Positions 1-11,873 of a DNA stretch of 64,000 nucleotides are shown here, in pieces. Below the pieces are notes generated by a model, which was not told where the DNA came from, did not search any database, and saw only the letters and a list, made by a program, of their open reading frames with translations. The DNA comes from Diprion similis (Eukaryota > Arthropoda > Insecta > Hymenoptera > Diprionidae): contig NC_060112.1 of NCBI RefSeq assembly GCF_021155765.1, positions 6,944,001 through 7,008,000 of the forward strand. The letters run 5' to 3'. Within the stretch, counting starts at the first letter, position 1. Each line of letters opens with the position of its first letter. The position numbers and the translations under genes are program-made.

Positions 1-299
1 AAAATGCAAAGGGGTTAGCCTTACTTTTTTTGCGATTTTTGGAGCCGAAAATTTCTGGTCACCGAATTGATTTGTATGACCGTTTCCTGGCTAATTGGAG
101 ACCCAGGAACTCAAAAAACATTGCAAAAAAAACGTAGGACCAACAGCAGAGAAATGACGATGAAAATCTGCAGTTTTTTGGCTGTAACCTCTGATCCGTT
201 GCTCGCAGCGTATTGAGACCGCGCCCAATCGTTTTCTCTCGCAAAATTACGTCGAAATAGACCCCTAATAAATTAATTGTAGCACTTTTCAAAGTCGTC

Positions 300-367
300 G
301 AAATTTTCGCCAAAAATGCAAAGGGGTTAGCCTTACTTTTTTTGCGATTTTTGGAGCCGAAAATTTC
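300..367. repeat. Dyad symmetry inside each satellite unit (example copy)
   Basis: Positions 300-322 pair with 341-367 as an inverted repeat: GAAATTTTCG, CCAAAAAT and GCAAA on the left match the reverse complement of the right arm, with a 3-nt and a 1-nt bulge. The 18-nt loop is GGGGTTAGCCTTACTTTT. The same arrangement recurs in nearly every unit of the array. Such a dyad could extrude as a cruciform, or it could be a remnant of terminal inverted repeats of an ancestral element. Which applies is inference. Confidence 0.75.
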
Positions 368-2137
368 TGGTCTCCGAATTGATTGGTATGACCGTTTCCT
401 GGCTATTCGGAGCCCCAGGAACTCAAAAAACATCGCAAAAAAAACGTAGGACCAACGGCAGAGAAATGACGATGAAAATCTGCAGTTTTTTGGCTGTAAC
501 TTGTGATCCGTTGCTCGCAGCGTATTGAGACTGCGCTCAATCGATTTCTCTCGCAAAATTACGTCGAAATAGCCCCCTAATAAATCAATTGTAGCACTTT
601 TCAAAGTCGTCGAAATTTTCGCAAAAAATGCAAAGGGGTGAGCCGTACTTTTTTTGCGATTTTTGGAGCCGAAAAGTTCTGATCTCCGAATTGATTTGTA
701 TGACCGTTTACTGGCTAATTGGAGCCCCAGGAACTCAAAAAACATTGCAAAAAAAACGTAGGACCAACAGCAGAGAAATGACGATAAAAATCTGCAGTTT
801 TTTGGCTGTAACTTCTGATCCGTTGCTCGCAGCGTATTGAGACCGCGCCCAATCGATTTCTCTCGCAAAATTACGTCGAAATAGTGCCCTAATAAATTAA
901 TTGTAGCACTTTTCAAAGTCGTCGAAATTTTCGCCAAAAATGCAAAGGGGTTAGCCTTACTTTTTTTGCGATTTTTGGAGCCGAAAATTTCTGGTCTCCG
1001 AATTTATTTGTATGACCGTTTTCCGGCTAATTGGAGCCCAAGGAACGCAAAAAACATTCGAAAAAAAACGTAGGACAAACAGCAGAGAAATGACGATGAA
1101 AATCTGCAGTTTTTTGGCCGTAACTTCTGATCCGTTGCTCGCAGCGTATTGAGACTGCGCTCAATCGATTTCTCTCGCAAAATTACGTCGAAATAGTGCC
1201 CTAGTAAATTAATTGTAGCACTTTTCAAAGTCGTCGAAATTTTCGCCAAAAATGCAAAGGGGTTAGCCTTACTTTTTTTGCGATTTTTGGAGCCGAAAAT
1301 TTCTGGTCTCCGAAATTGATTTGTATGACCGTTTCCTGGCTAATTGGAGCCCCAGGAACTCAAAAAACACTGCAAAAAAAACGTAGGACCAACAGCAGAG
1401 AAATGACGATGAAAATCTGCAGTTTTTTGGCTGTAACTTCTGATCCGTTGCTCGCAGCGTATTGAGACTGCGCTCAATCGATTTCTCTCGCAAAATTACG
1501 TCGAAATAGTGCCCTAGTAAATCAATTGTAGAACTTTTCAAAGTCGTCGAAATTTTCGCTAAAAATGCAAAGGGGTTAGCCTTACTTTTTTTGCGATTTT
1601 CGGAGCCGAAAATTTCTGGTCTCCGAATTTATTTGTATGACCGTTTCCCGGCTAATTGGAGCCCCAGGAACTCGAAAAACATTCCAAAAAAAACGTAGGA
1701 CAAACAGCAGAGAAATGACGATGAAAATCTGCAGTTTTTTGGCTGTAACTTGTGATCCGTTGCTCGCAGCGTATTGAGACTGCGCTCAATCGATTTCTCT
1801 CGCAAAATTACGTCGAAATCGTGCCCTAATAAATTAATTGTAGCACTTTTCAAAGTCGTCGAAATTTTCGCAAAAAATGCAAAGGGGTTAGCCTTACTTT
1901 TTTTGCGATTTTTGGAGCCGAAAATTTCTGATCTCCGAATTGATTTGTATGACCGTTTTCTGGCTAATTGGAGCCCCAGGAACTCAAAAAACATTGCAAA
2001 AAAAACGTAGGACCAACAGCAGAGAAATGACGATGAAAATCTGCAGTTTTTTGGCTGTAACTTCTGATCCGTTGCTCGCAGCGTATTGAGACTGCGCTCA
2101 ATCGATTTCTCTCGCAAAATTACGTCGAAATAGTGCC

Positions 2138-5100
2138 TTAATAAATTAATCTAGCACTTTTCAAAGTCGTCGAAATTTTCGCAAAAAATGCAAAGGGGTT
2201 AGCCTTACTTTTTTTGCGATTTTTGGAGCCGAAAATTTCTGGTCTCCGAATTGATTTGTATGACCGTTTCCTGGCTAATTGGAGCCCCAGGAACTCAAAA
2301 AACATTGCAAAAAAAACGTAGGACCAACAGCAGAGATATGACGATGAAAATCTGCAGTTTTTTGGCTGTAACTTCTGATCCGTTGCTCGCAGCGTATTGA
2401 GACCGCGCACAATCGTTTTCTCTCGCAAAATTACGTCGAAATAGTGCCCTAATAAATTAATTGTAGCACTTTTCAAAGTCGTCGAAATTTTCGCCAAAAA
2501 TGCAAAGGGGTTAGCCTTACTTTTTTTGCGATTTTTGGAGCCGAAAATTTCTGGTCTCCGAATTGATTGGTATGACCGTTTCCTGGCTATTCGGAGCCCC
2601 AGGAACTCAAAAAACATCGCAAAAAAAACGTAGGACCAACGGCAGAGAAATGACGATGAAAATCTGCAGTTTTTTGGCTGTAACTTGTGATCCGTTGCTC
2701 GCAGCGTATTGAGACTGCGCTCAATCGATTTCTCTCGCAAAATTACGTCGAAATCGTGCCCTAATAAATTAATTGTAGCACTTTTCAAAGTCGTCGAAAT
2801 TTTCGCAAAAAATGCAAAGGGGTTAGCCTTACTTTTTTTGCGATTTTTGGAGCCGAAAATTTCTGATCTCCGAATTGATTTGTATGACCGTTTTCTGGCT
2901 AATTGGAGCCCCAGGAACTCAAAAAACATTGCAAAAAAAACGTAGGACCAACAGCAGAGAAATGACGATGAAAATCTGCAGTTTTTTGGCTGTAACTTCT
3001 GATCCGTTGCTCGCAGCGTATTGAGACTGCGCTCAATCGATTTCTCTCGCAAAATTACGTCGAAATAGTGCCCTAATAAATTAATTGTAGCACTTTTCAA
3101 AGTCGTCGAAATTTTCGCCAAAAATGCAAAGGGGTTAGCCTTACTTTTGTTGCGATTTTTGGAGCCGAAAATTTCTGGTCTCCGAATTGATTGGTATGAC
3201 CGTTTCCTGGCTATTCGGAGCCCCAGGAACTCAAAAAACATCGCAAAAAAAACGTAGGACCAACGGCAGAGAAATGACGATGAAAATCTGCAGTTTTTTG
3301 GCTGTAACTTGTGATCCGTTGCTCGCAGCGTATTGAGACTGCGCTCAATCGATTTCTCTCGCAAAATTACGTCGAAATAGTGCCCTAATAAATTAATTGT
3401 AGCACTTTTCAAAGTCGTCGAAATTTTCGCCAAAAATGCAAAGGGGTTAGCCTTACTTTTTTTGCGATTTTTGGAGCCGAAAATTTCTGATCTCCGAATT
3501 GATTTGTATGACCGTTTCCTGGCTAATTGGAGCCCCAGGAACTCAAAAAACATTGCAAAAAAAACGTAGGACCAACAGCAGAGAAATGACGATGAAAATC
3601 TGCAGTTTTTTGGCTGTAACTTCTGATCCGTTGCTCGCAGCGTATTAAGACTGCGCTCAATCGATTTCTCTCGCAAAATTACGTCGAAATAGTGCCCAAA
3701 TAAATTAATTGTAGCACTTTTCAAAGTCGTCGAAATTTTCGCCAAAAATGCAAAGGGGTTAGCCTTACTTTTTTTGCGATTTTCGGAGCCGAAAATTTCT
3801 GGTATCCGAATTTATTTGCATGACCGTTTCCCGGCTAATTGGAGCCCCAGGAACTCAAAAAACATTCAAAAAAAAATGTAGGACAAACAGCAGAGAAATG
3901 ACGATGAAAATCTGCAGTTTTTTGGCGGTAACTTCTGATCCGTTGCTCGCAGCGTATTGAGACTGCGCTCAATCGATTTCTCTCGCAAAATTACGTCAAA
4001 ATAGTGCACCAATGAATTAATTGTAGCACTTTTCAAAGTCGTCGAAATTTTCGCCAAAAATGCAAAGGGGTTAGCCTCACTTTTTTTGCGATTTTCGGAG
4101 CCGAAAGATTCTGGTCTCCGAATTTATTTGTATGACCGTTTCCCGGCTAATTGGAGCCCTTGAAACTCAAAAAACATTCCAAAAAAAATGTAGGACAAAC
4201 AGCAGAGAAATGACGATGAAAATCTGCAGTTTTTTGGCTGTAACTTCTGATCCGTTGCTCGCAGCGTATTGAGACTGCGCTCAATCGATTTCTCTCGCAA
4301 AATTACGTCGAAATAGTGCCCTAATAAATTAATTGTAGCACTTTTCAAAGTCGTCGAAATTTTCGCCAAAAATGCAAAGGGGTTAGCCTTACTTTTTTTG
4401 CAATTTTTGGAGCCGAAAATTTCTGGTCTCCGAATTGATTGGTATGACCGTTTCCTGGCTATTCGGAGCCCCAGGAACTCAAAAAACATCGCAAAAAAAA
4501 CGTAGGACCAACGGCAGAGAAATGACGATGAAAATCTGCAGTTTTTTGGCTGTAACTTGTGATCCATTGCTCGCAGCGTATTGAGACTGCGCTCAATCGA
4601 TTTCTCTCGCAAAATTACGTCGAAATAGTGCCCTAATAAATTAATTGTAGCACTTTTCAAAGTCGTCGAAATTTTCGCCAAAAATGCAAAGGGGTTAGCC
4701 TTACTTTTTTTGCGATTTTCGGAGCCGAAAATTTCTGGTATCCGAATTTATTTGCATGACCGTTTCCCGGCTAATTGGAGCCCCAGGAACTCAAAAAACA
4801 TTCAAAAAAAAATGTAGGACAAACAGCAGAGAAATGACGATGAAAATCTGCAGTTTTTTGGCTGTAACTTCTGATCCGTTGCTCGCAGCGTATTGAGACT
4901 GCGCTCAATCGATTTCTCTCGCAAAATTACGTCAAAATAGTGCACCAATGAATTAATTGTAGCACTTTTCAAAGTCGTCGAAATTTTCGCCAAAAATGCA
5001 AAGGGGTTAGCCTCACTTTTTTTGCGATTTTCGGAGCCGAAAGATTCTGGTCTCCGAATTTATTTGTATGACCGTTTCCCGGCTAATTGGAGCCCTCGAA

Positions 5101-6553
5101 ACTCAAAAAACATTCCAAAAAAAATGTAGGACAAACAGCAGAGAAATGACGATGAAAATCTGCAGTTTTTTGGCTGTAACTTCTGATCCGTTGCTCGCAG
5201 CGTATTGAGACTGCGCTCAATCGATTTCTCTCGCAAAATTACGTCGAAATAGTGCCCTAATAAATTAATTGTAGCACTTTTCAAAGTCGTCGAAATTTTC
5301 GCCAAAAATGCAAAGGGGTTAGCCTTACTTTTTTTGCGATTTTTGGAGCCGAAAATTTCTGGTCTCCGAATTGATTGGTATGACCGTTTCCTGGCTATTC
5401 GGAGCCCCAGGAACTCAAAAAACATCGCAAAAAAAACGTAGGACCAACGGCAGAGAAATGACGATGAAAATCTGCAGTTTTTTGGCTGTAACTTGTGATC
5501 CGTTGCTCGCAGCGTATTGAGACTGCGCTCAATCGATTTCTCTCGCAAAATTACGTCGAAATCGTGCCCTAATAAATTAATTGTAGCACTTTTCAAAGTC
5601 GTCGAAATTTTCGCAAAAAATGCAAAGGGGTTAGCCTTACTTTTTTTGCGATTTTTGGAGCCGAAAATTTCTGATCTCCGAATTGATTTGTATGACCGTT
5701 TTCTGGCTAATTGGAGCCCCAGGAACTCAAAAAACATTGCAAAAAAAACGTAGGACCAACAGCAGAGAAATGACGATGAAAATCTGCAGTTTTTTGGCTG
5801 TAACTTCTGATCCGTTGCTCGCAGCGTATTGTGACTGCGCTCAATCGATTTCTCTCGCAAAATTACGTCGAAATAGTGCCCTAATAAATTAATTGTAGCA
5901 CTTTTCAAAGTCGTCGAAATTTTCGCCAAAAATGCAAAGGGGTTAGCCTTACTTTTGTTGCGATTTTTGGAGCCGAAAATTTCTGGTCTCCGAATTGATT
6001 GGTATGACCGTTTCCTGGCTATTCGGAGCCCCAGGAACTCAAAAAACATCGCAAAAAAAACGTAGGACCAACGGCAGAGAAATGACGATGAAAATCTGCA
6101 GTTTTTTGGCTGTAACTTGTGATCCGTTGCTCGCAGCGTATTGAGACTGCGCTCAATCGATTTCTCTCGCAAAATTACGTCGAAATAGTGCCCTAATAAA
6201 TTAATTGTAGCACTTTTCAAAGTCGTCGAAATTTTCGCAAAAAATGCAAAGGGGTTAGCCTTACTTTTTTTGCGATTTTTGGAGCCGAAAATTTCTGATC
6301 TCCGAATTGATTTGTATGACCGTTTCCTGGCTAATTGGAGCCCCAGGAACTCAAAAAACATTGCAAAAAAAACGTAGGACCAACAGCAGAGAAATGACGA
6401 TGAAAATCTGCAGTTTTTTGGCTGTAACTTCTGATCCGTTGCTCGCAGCGTATTAAGACTGCGCTCAATCGATTTCTCTCGCAAAATTACGTCGAAATAG
6501 TGCCCAAATAAATTAATTGTAGCACTTTTCAAAGTCGTCGAAATTTTCGCCAA
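2138..6553. repeat. Higher-order repeat: 9-unit spacing (2,808 bp)
   Basis: The stretch of about 2,140-3,745 recurs at about 5,060-6,553, offset by 2,808 bp, which is nine units. Shared private variants include TGCCCAAATAAATTAATTG at about 3,694 and 6,502, TACTTTTGTTGCG at about 3,143 and 5,951, and AAATCGTGCCC at about 2,752 and 5,560. A smaller three-unit (936 bp) repeat lies between them at about 3,866 and 4,802. The nesting shows repeated rounds of block duplication. Confidence 0.65.
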
Positions 6554-7800
6554 AAATGCAAAGGGGTTAGCCTTACTTTTTTTGCGATTTTTGGAGCCGA
6601 AAATTTCTGGTCTCCAAATTGATTTGTATGACCGTTTCCTGGCTTATTGGAGCCCCAGGAACTCAAAAAACACTGCAAAAAAAACGTAGGACCAACAGCA
6701 GAGAAATGACGATGAAAATCTGCAGTTTTTTGGCTGTAACTTCTGATCCGTTGCTCGCAGCGTATTGAGACTGCGCTCAATCGATTTCTCTCGCAAAATT
6801 ACGTCGAAATAGTGCCCTAATGAATTAATTGTAGCACTTTCCAAAGTCGTCGAAATTTTCGCAAAAAATGCAAAGGGGTTAGCGTTACTTTTTTGGCGAT
6901 TTTTGGAGCCGAAAATTTCTGGTCTCCGAATTGATTTGTATGACCGTTTCCTGGCTAATTGGAGCCCCAGGAACTCGAAAAACACTGCGAAAAAAACGTA
7001 GGACCAACAGCAGAGAAATGACGATGAAAATCTGCAGTTTTTTGGCTTTAACTTCTGATCCGTTGCTCGCAGCGTATTGAGACTGCGCTCAATCGATTTC
7101 TCTCGCAAAATGACGTCGAAATAGTGCCCTAATGAATTAATTGTAGCACTTTTCAAAGTCGTCGAAATTTTCTCAAAAAATGCAAAGGGGTTAGCCTTAC
7201 TTTTTTTGCGATTTTTAGAGCCGAAAATTTCTGGTCTCCGAATTGATTTGTATGACCGTTTCCTGGCTAATTGGAGCCCCAGGAACTCAAAAAACATTGC
7301 AAAAAAAACGTAGGACCAACAGCAGAGAAATGACGATGAAAATCTGCAGTTTTTTGGCTGTAACTTCTGATCCGTTGCTCGCAGCGTATTGAGGGCGCGC
7401 CCAATCGTTTTCTCTCGCAAAATTACGTCGAAATAGTGCCCTAATAAATTAAATGTAGCACTTTTCAAAGTCGTCGAAATTTTCGCCAAAAATGCAAAGG
7501 GGTTAGCCTTACTTTTTTTGCGATTTTTGGAGCCGAAAATTTCTGGTCTCCGAATTGATTGGTATGACCGTTTCCTGGCTAATTGGAGCCCCACGAACTC
7601 AAAAAACATTTCAAAAAAAACGTAGGTCCAACAGCAGAGAAATGACGATGAAAATCTGCAGTTTTTTGGCTGTAACTTCTGATCCGTTGCTCGCAGCGTA
7701 TTGAGACTGCGCTTAATCGATTCCTCTCGCAAAATTACGTCGAAATAGTGCCCTGATAAATAATTGTAGCACTTTTCAAAGTCGTCGAAATTTTCGCCAA

Positions 7801-10800
7801 AAATGCAAAGGGGTTAGCCTTACTTTTTTTGCGATTTTCGGAGCCGAAAATTTCTGGTCTCCGAATTTATTTGCATGACCGTTTACCGGCTAATTGGAGC
7901 CCCAGGAACTCAAAAAACATTCAAAAAAAAATGTAGGACAAACAGCAGAGAAATGACGATGAAAATCTGCAGTTTTTTGGCTGTAACTTCTGATCCGTTG
8001 CTCGCAGCGTATTGAGACTGCGCTCAATCGATTTCTCTCGCAAAATTACGTCGAAATAGTGCACTAATGAATTAATTGTAGCACTTTTCGAAGTCGTCGA
8101 AATTTTCGCCAAAAATGCAAAGGGGTTAGCCTTACTTTTTTTGCGATTTTCGGAGCCGAAAATTTGTGGTCTCCGAATTTATTTGTATGACCGTTTCCCG
8201 GCTAATTGGAGCCCCAGAAACTCAAAAAACATTCCAAAAAAAATGTAGGACAAACAGCAGAGAAATGACGATGAAAATCTGCAGTTTTTTGGCTGTAACT
8301 TCTGATCCGTTGCTCGCAGCGTATTGAGACTGCGCTCAATCGATTTCTCTCGCAAAATTACGTCGAAATAGTGCCCTAATAAATTAATTGTAGCACTTTT
8401 CAAAGTCGTCGAAATTTTCGCCAAAAATGCAAAGGGGTTAGCCTTACTTTTTTTGCGATTTTCGGAGCCGAAAATTTCTGGTCTCCGAATTTATTTGTAT
8501 GACCGTTTTCCGGCAAATTGGAGCCCCGGGAACTCAAAAAACATTCCAAAAAAAATGTAGGACAAACAGCAGAGAAATGACGATGAAAATCTGCAGTTTT
8601 TTGGCTGTAACTTCTGATCCGTTGCTCGCAGCGTATTGAGACTGCGCTCAATCGATTTCTCTCGCAAAATTACGTCGAAATAGTGCCCTAATGAATTAAT
8701 TGTAGCACTTTCCAAAGTCGTCGAAATTTTCGCAAAAAATGCAAAGGGGTTAGCCTTACTTTTTTGGCGATTTTTGGAGCCGAAAATTTCTGGTCTCCGA
8801 ATTGATTTGTATGACCGTTTCCTGGCTAATTGGAGCCCCAGGAACTCGAAAAACACTGCGAAAAAAACGTAGGACCAACAGCAGAGAAATGACGATGAAA
8901 ATCTGCAGTTTTTTGGCTTTAACTTCTGATCCGTTGCTCGCAGCGTATTGAGACTGCGCTCAATCGATTTCTCTCGCAAAATTACGTCGAAATAGTGCCC
9001 TAATGAATTAATTGTAGCACTTTTCAAAGTCGTCGAAATTTTCTCAAAAAATGCAAAGGGGTTAGCCTTACTTTTTTTGCGATTTTTGGAGCCGAAAATT
9101 TCTGGTCTCCGAATTGATTTGTATGACCGTTTCCTGGCTAATTGGAGCCCCAGGAACTCAAAAAACATTGCAAAAAAAACGTAGGACCAACAGCAGAGAA
9201 ATGACGATGAAAATCTGCAGTTTTTTGGCTGTAACTTCTGATCCGTTGCTCGCAGCGTATTGAGGGCGCGCCCAATCGTTTTCTCTCGCAAAATTACGTC
9301 GAAATAGTGCCCTAATAAATTAAATGTAGCACTTTTCAAAGTCGTCGAAATTTTCGCCAAAAATGCAAAGGGGTTAGCCTTACTTTTTTTGCGATTTTCG
9401 GAGCCGAAAATTTCTGGTCTCCGAATTTATTTGCATGACCGTTTACCGGCTAATTGGAGCCCCAGGAACTCAAAAAACATTCAAAAAAAAATGTAGGACA
9501 AACAGCAGAGAAATGACGATGAAAATCTGCAGTTTTTTGGCTGTAACTTCTGATCCGTTGCTCGCAGCGTATTGAGACTGCGCTCAATCGATTTCTCTCG
9601 CAAAATTACGTCGAAATAGTGCACTAATGAATTAATTGTAGCACTTTTCAAAGTCGTCGAAATTTTCGCCAAAAATGCAAAGGGGTTAGCCTTACTTTTT
9701 TTGCGATTTTCGGAGCCGAAAATTTGTGGTCTCCGAATTTATTTGTATGACCGTTTCCCGGCTAATTGGAGCCCCAGAAACTCAAAAAACATTCCAAAAA
9801 AAATGTAGGACAAACAGCAGAGAAATGACGATGAAAATCTGCAGTTTTTTGGCTGTAACTTCTGATCCGTTGCTCGCAGCGTATTGAGACTGCGCTCAAT
9901 CGATTTCTCTCGCAAAATTACGTCGAAATAGTGCCCTAATAAATTAATTGTAGCACTTTTCAAAGTCGTCGAAATTTTCGCCAAAAATGCAAAGGGGTTA
10001 GCCTTACTTTTTTTGCGATTTTCGGAGCCGAAAATTTCTGGTCTCCGAATTTATTTGTATGACCGTTTTCCGGCAAATTGGAGCCCCGGGAACTCAAAAA
10101 ACATTCCAAAAAAAATGTAGGACAAACAGCAGAGAAATGACGATGAAAATCTGCAGTTTTTTGGCTGTAACTTCTGATCCGTTGCTCGCAGCGTATTGAG
10201 ATTGCGCTCAATCAATTTTTCTCGCAAAATTACGTCGAAATAGTGCCCTAATGAATTAATTGTAGCACTTTTCCAAGTCGTCGAAATTTTCGCCAAAAAT
10301 GCAAAGGGGTTAGCCTTACTTTTTTTGCGATTTTTGGAGCCGAAAATTTCTGGTCTCCGAATTGATTTGTATGACCGTTTCCTGGCTAATTGGAGCCCCA
10401 GGAACTCAAAAAACACTGCAAAAAAAACGTAGGACCAACAGCAGAGAAATGACGATGAAAATCTGCAGTTTTTTGGCTGTAACTTCTGATCCGTTGCTCG
10501 CAGCGTATTGAGACTGCGCTCAATCGATTTCTCTCGCAAAATTACGTCGAAATAGTGCCCTAATGAATTAATTGTAGCACTTTTCAAAGTCGTCGAAATT
10601 TTCGCAAAAAATGCAAAGGGGTTAGCCTTACTTTTTTTGCGATTTTTGGGGCCGAAAATTTCTGATCTCCGAATTGATTTGTATGACCGTTTCCTGGCTA
10701 ATTGGAGCCCCAGGAACTCAGAACACATTGCAAAAAAAACGTAGGACCAACAGCAGAGAAATGACGATGAAAATCTGCAGTTTTTTGGCTGTAACTTCTG

Positions 10801-10920
10801 ATCCGTTGCTCGCAGCGTATTGAGACCACGCCCAATCGTTTTCTCTCGCAAAATTACGTCGAAATAGTGCCCTAATAAATTAATTGTAGCACTTTTCAGA
10901 GTCGTCGAAATTTTCGCCAA
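7801..10920. repeat. Higher-order repeat: two copies of a 5-unit block (1,560 bp)
   Basis: Variants private to a few units recur at exactly 1,560 bp. Examples are AAATTTGTGGTC at about 8,160 and 9,720, GACCGTTTACCGGC at about 7,878 and 9,438, and GGGCGCGCCC at about 9,264 (its earlier copy is at about 7,393, before this block). The tandem five-unit blocks are therefore 7,801-9,360 and 9,361-10,920, with scattered differences near the second block's end. This is a young segmental duplication within the satellite. Confidence 0.7.
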
Positions 10921-11867
10921 AAATGCAAAGGGGTTAGCCTTACTTTTTTTGCGATTTTTGGAGCCGAAAATTTCTGGTCTCCGAATTGATTGGTATGACC
11001 GTTTCCTGGCTAATTGGAGCCCCAGGAACTCAAAAAACATTCCAAAAAAAACGTAGGACCAACAGCAGAGAAATGACGATGAAAATCTGCAGTTTTTTGG
11101 CTTCAACTTCTGATCCGTTGCTCGCAGCGTATTGAGACTGCGCTTAATCGATTCCTCTCGCAAAATTACGTCGAAATAGTGCCCTAATAAATTAATTGTA
11201 GCACTTTTCAAAGTCGTCGAAATTTTCGCCAAAAATGCAAAGGGGTTAGCCTTACTTTTTTTGCGATTTTCGGAGCCGAAAATTTCTGGTCTCCGAATTT
11301 ATTTGCATGACCGTTTCCCGGCTAATTGGAGCCCCAGGAACTCAAAAAACATTCAAAAAAAAATGTAGGACAAACAGCAGAGAAATGACGATGAAAATCT
11401 GCAATTTTTTGGCTGTAACTTCTGATCCGTTGCTCGCAGCGTATTGAGACTGCGCTCAATCGATTTCTCTCGCCAAATTACGTCGAAATAGTGCTCTAAT
11501 AAATTAATTGTAGCACTTTTCAAAGTCGTCGAAATTTTCGCCAAAAATGCAAAGGGGTTAGCCTTACTTTTTTTGCGATTTTTGGAGCCGAAAATTTCTG
11601 GTCTCCGAATTGATTTGTATGACCGTTTCCTGGCTATTCGGAGCCCCAGGAACTCAAAAAACATCGCAAAAAAAACGTAGGACCAACGGCAGAGAAATGA
11701 CGATGAAAATCTGCAGTTTTTTGGCTGTTACTTCTGATCCGTTGCTCGCAGCGTATTGAGACTGCGCCCAATCGATTTCTCTCGCAAAATTACGTCGGAA
11801 TAGTGCCCGAAAGAAATAATTGCAGCACTTTCCAAAGTCGTCAAAATTTTCGCCAAAAATGCAAAGG

Positions 11868-11873
11868 GGTTAG
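11868..11873. repeat. Target-site duplication, left copy (GGTTAG)
   Basis: GGTTAG ends the satellite sequence on the left of the inserted LINE. The same six bases begin the satellite again at 13,843. The satellite phase is restored if one copy is removed, so this is either a short target-site duplication or microhomology used at insertion. Confidence 0.65.

Larger units (their letters stand above)
1..11867. repeat. 312-bp satellite array, main block
   Basis: About 38 head-to-tail copies of a 312-bp unit. The anchor GGGGTTAGCCTTAC recurs every 312 bases, for example at about 10, 322 and 634. Copies differ mostly by single substitutions and by the length of one A-run; one-base deletions appear near 2,151 and 7,755. 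The window starts inside the array, so its left end is unknown. Because 312 is a multiple of three, one minus-strand frame stays open over several units (up to 535 codons). The same 104 residues simply repeat and are broken at random points, so I do not treat this as a gene. Blocks of several units recur nearly identically, which indicates recent unequal exchange. I see no internal promoter or RNA gene. Confidence 0.97.

Noticed and set aside
59-11664. Many minus-strand frames of 60-535 codons repeating a 104-residue sequence
   Set aside because: They follow the satellite unit, break at random indels, lack splice or promoter context, and repeat the same residues; explained by unit length divisible by three.
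1-11867. Regularly spaced direct repeats resembling an array such as CRISPR
   Set aside because: The whole 312-bp unit is repeated with no unique spacers, in a eukaryotic genome; it is a satellite.
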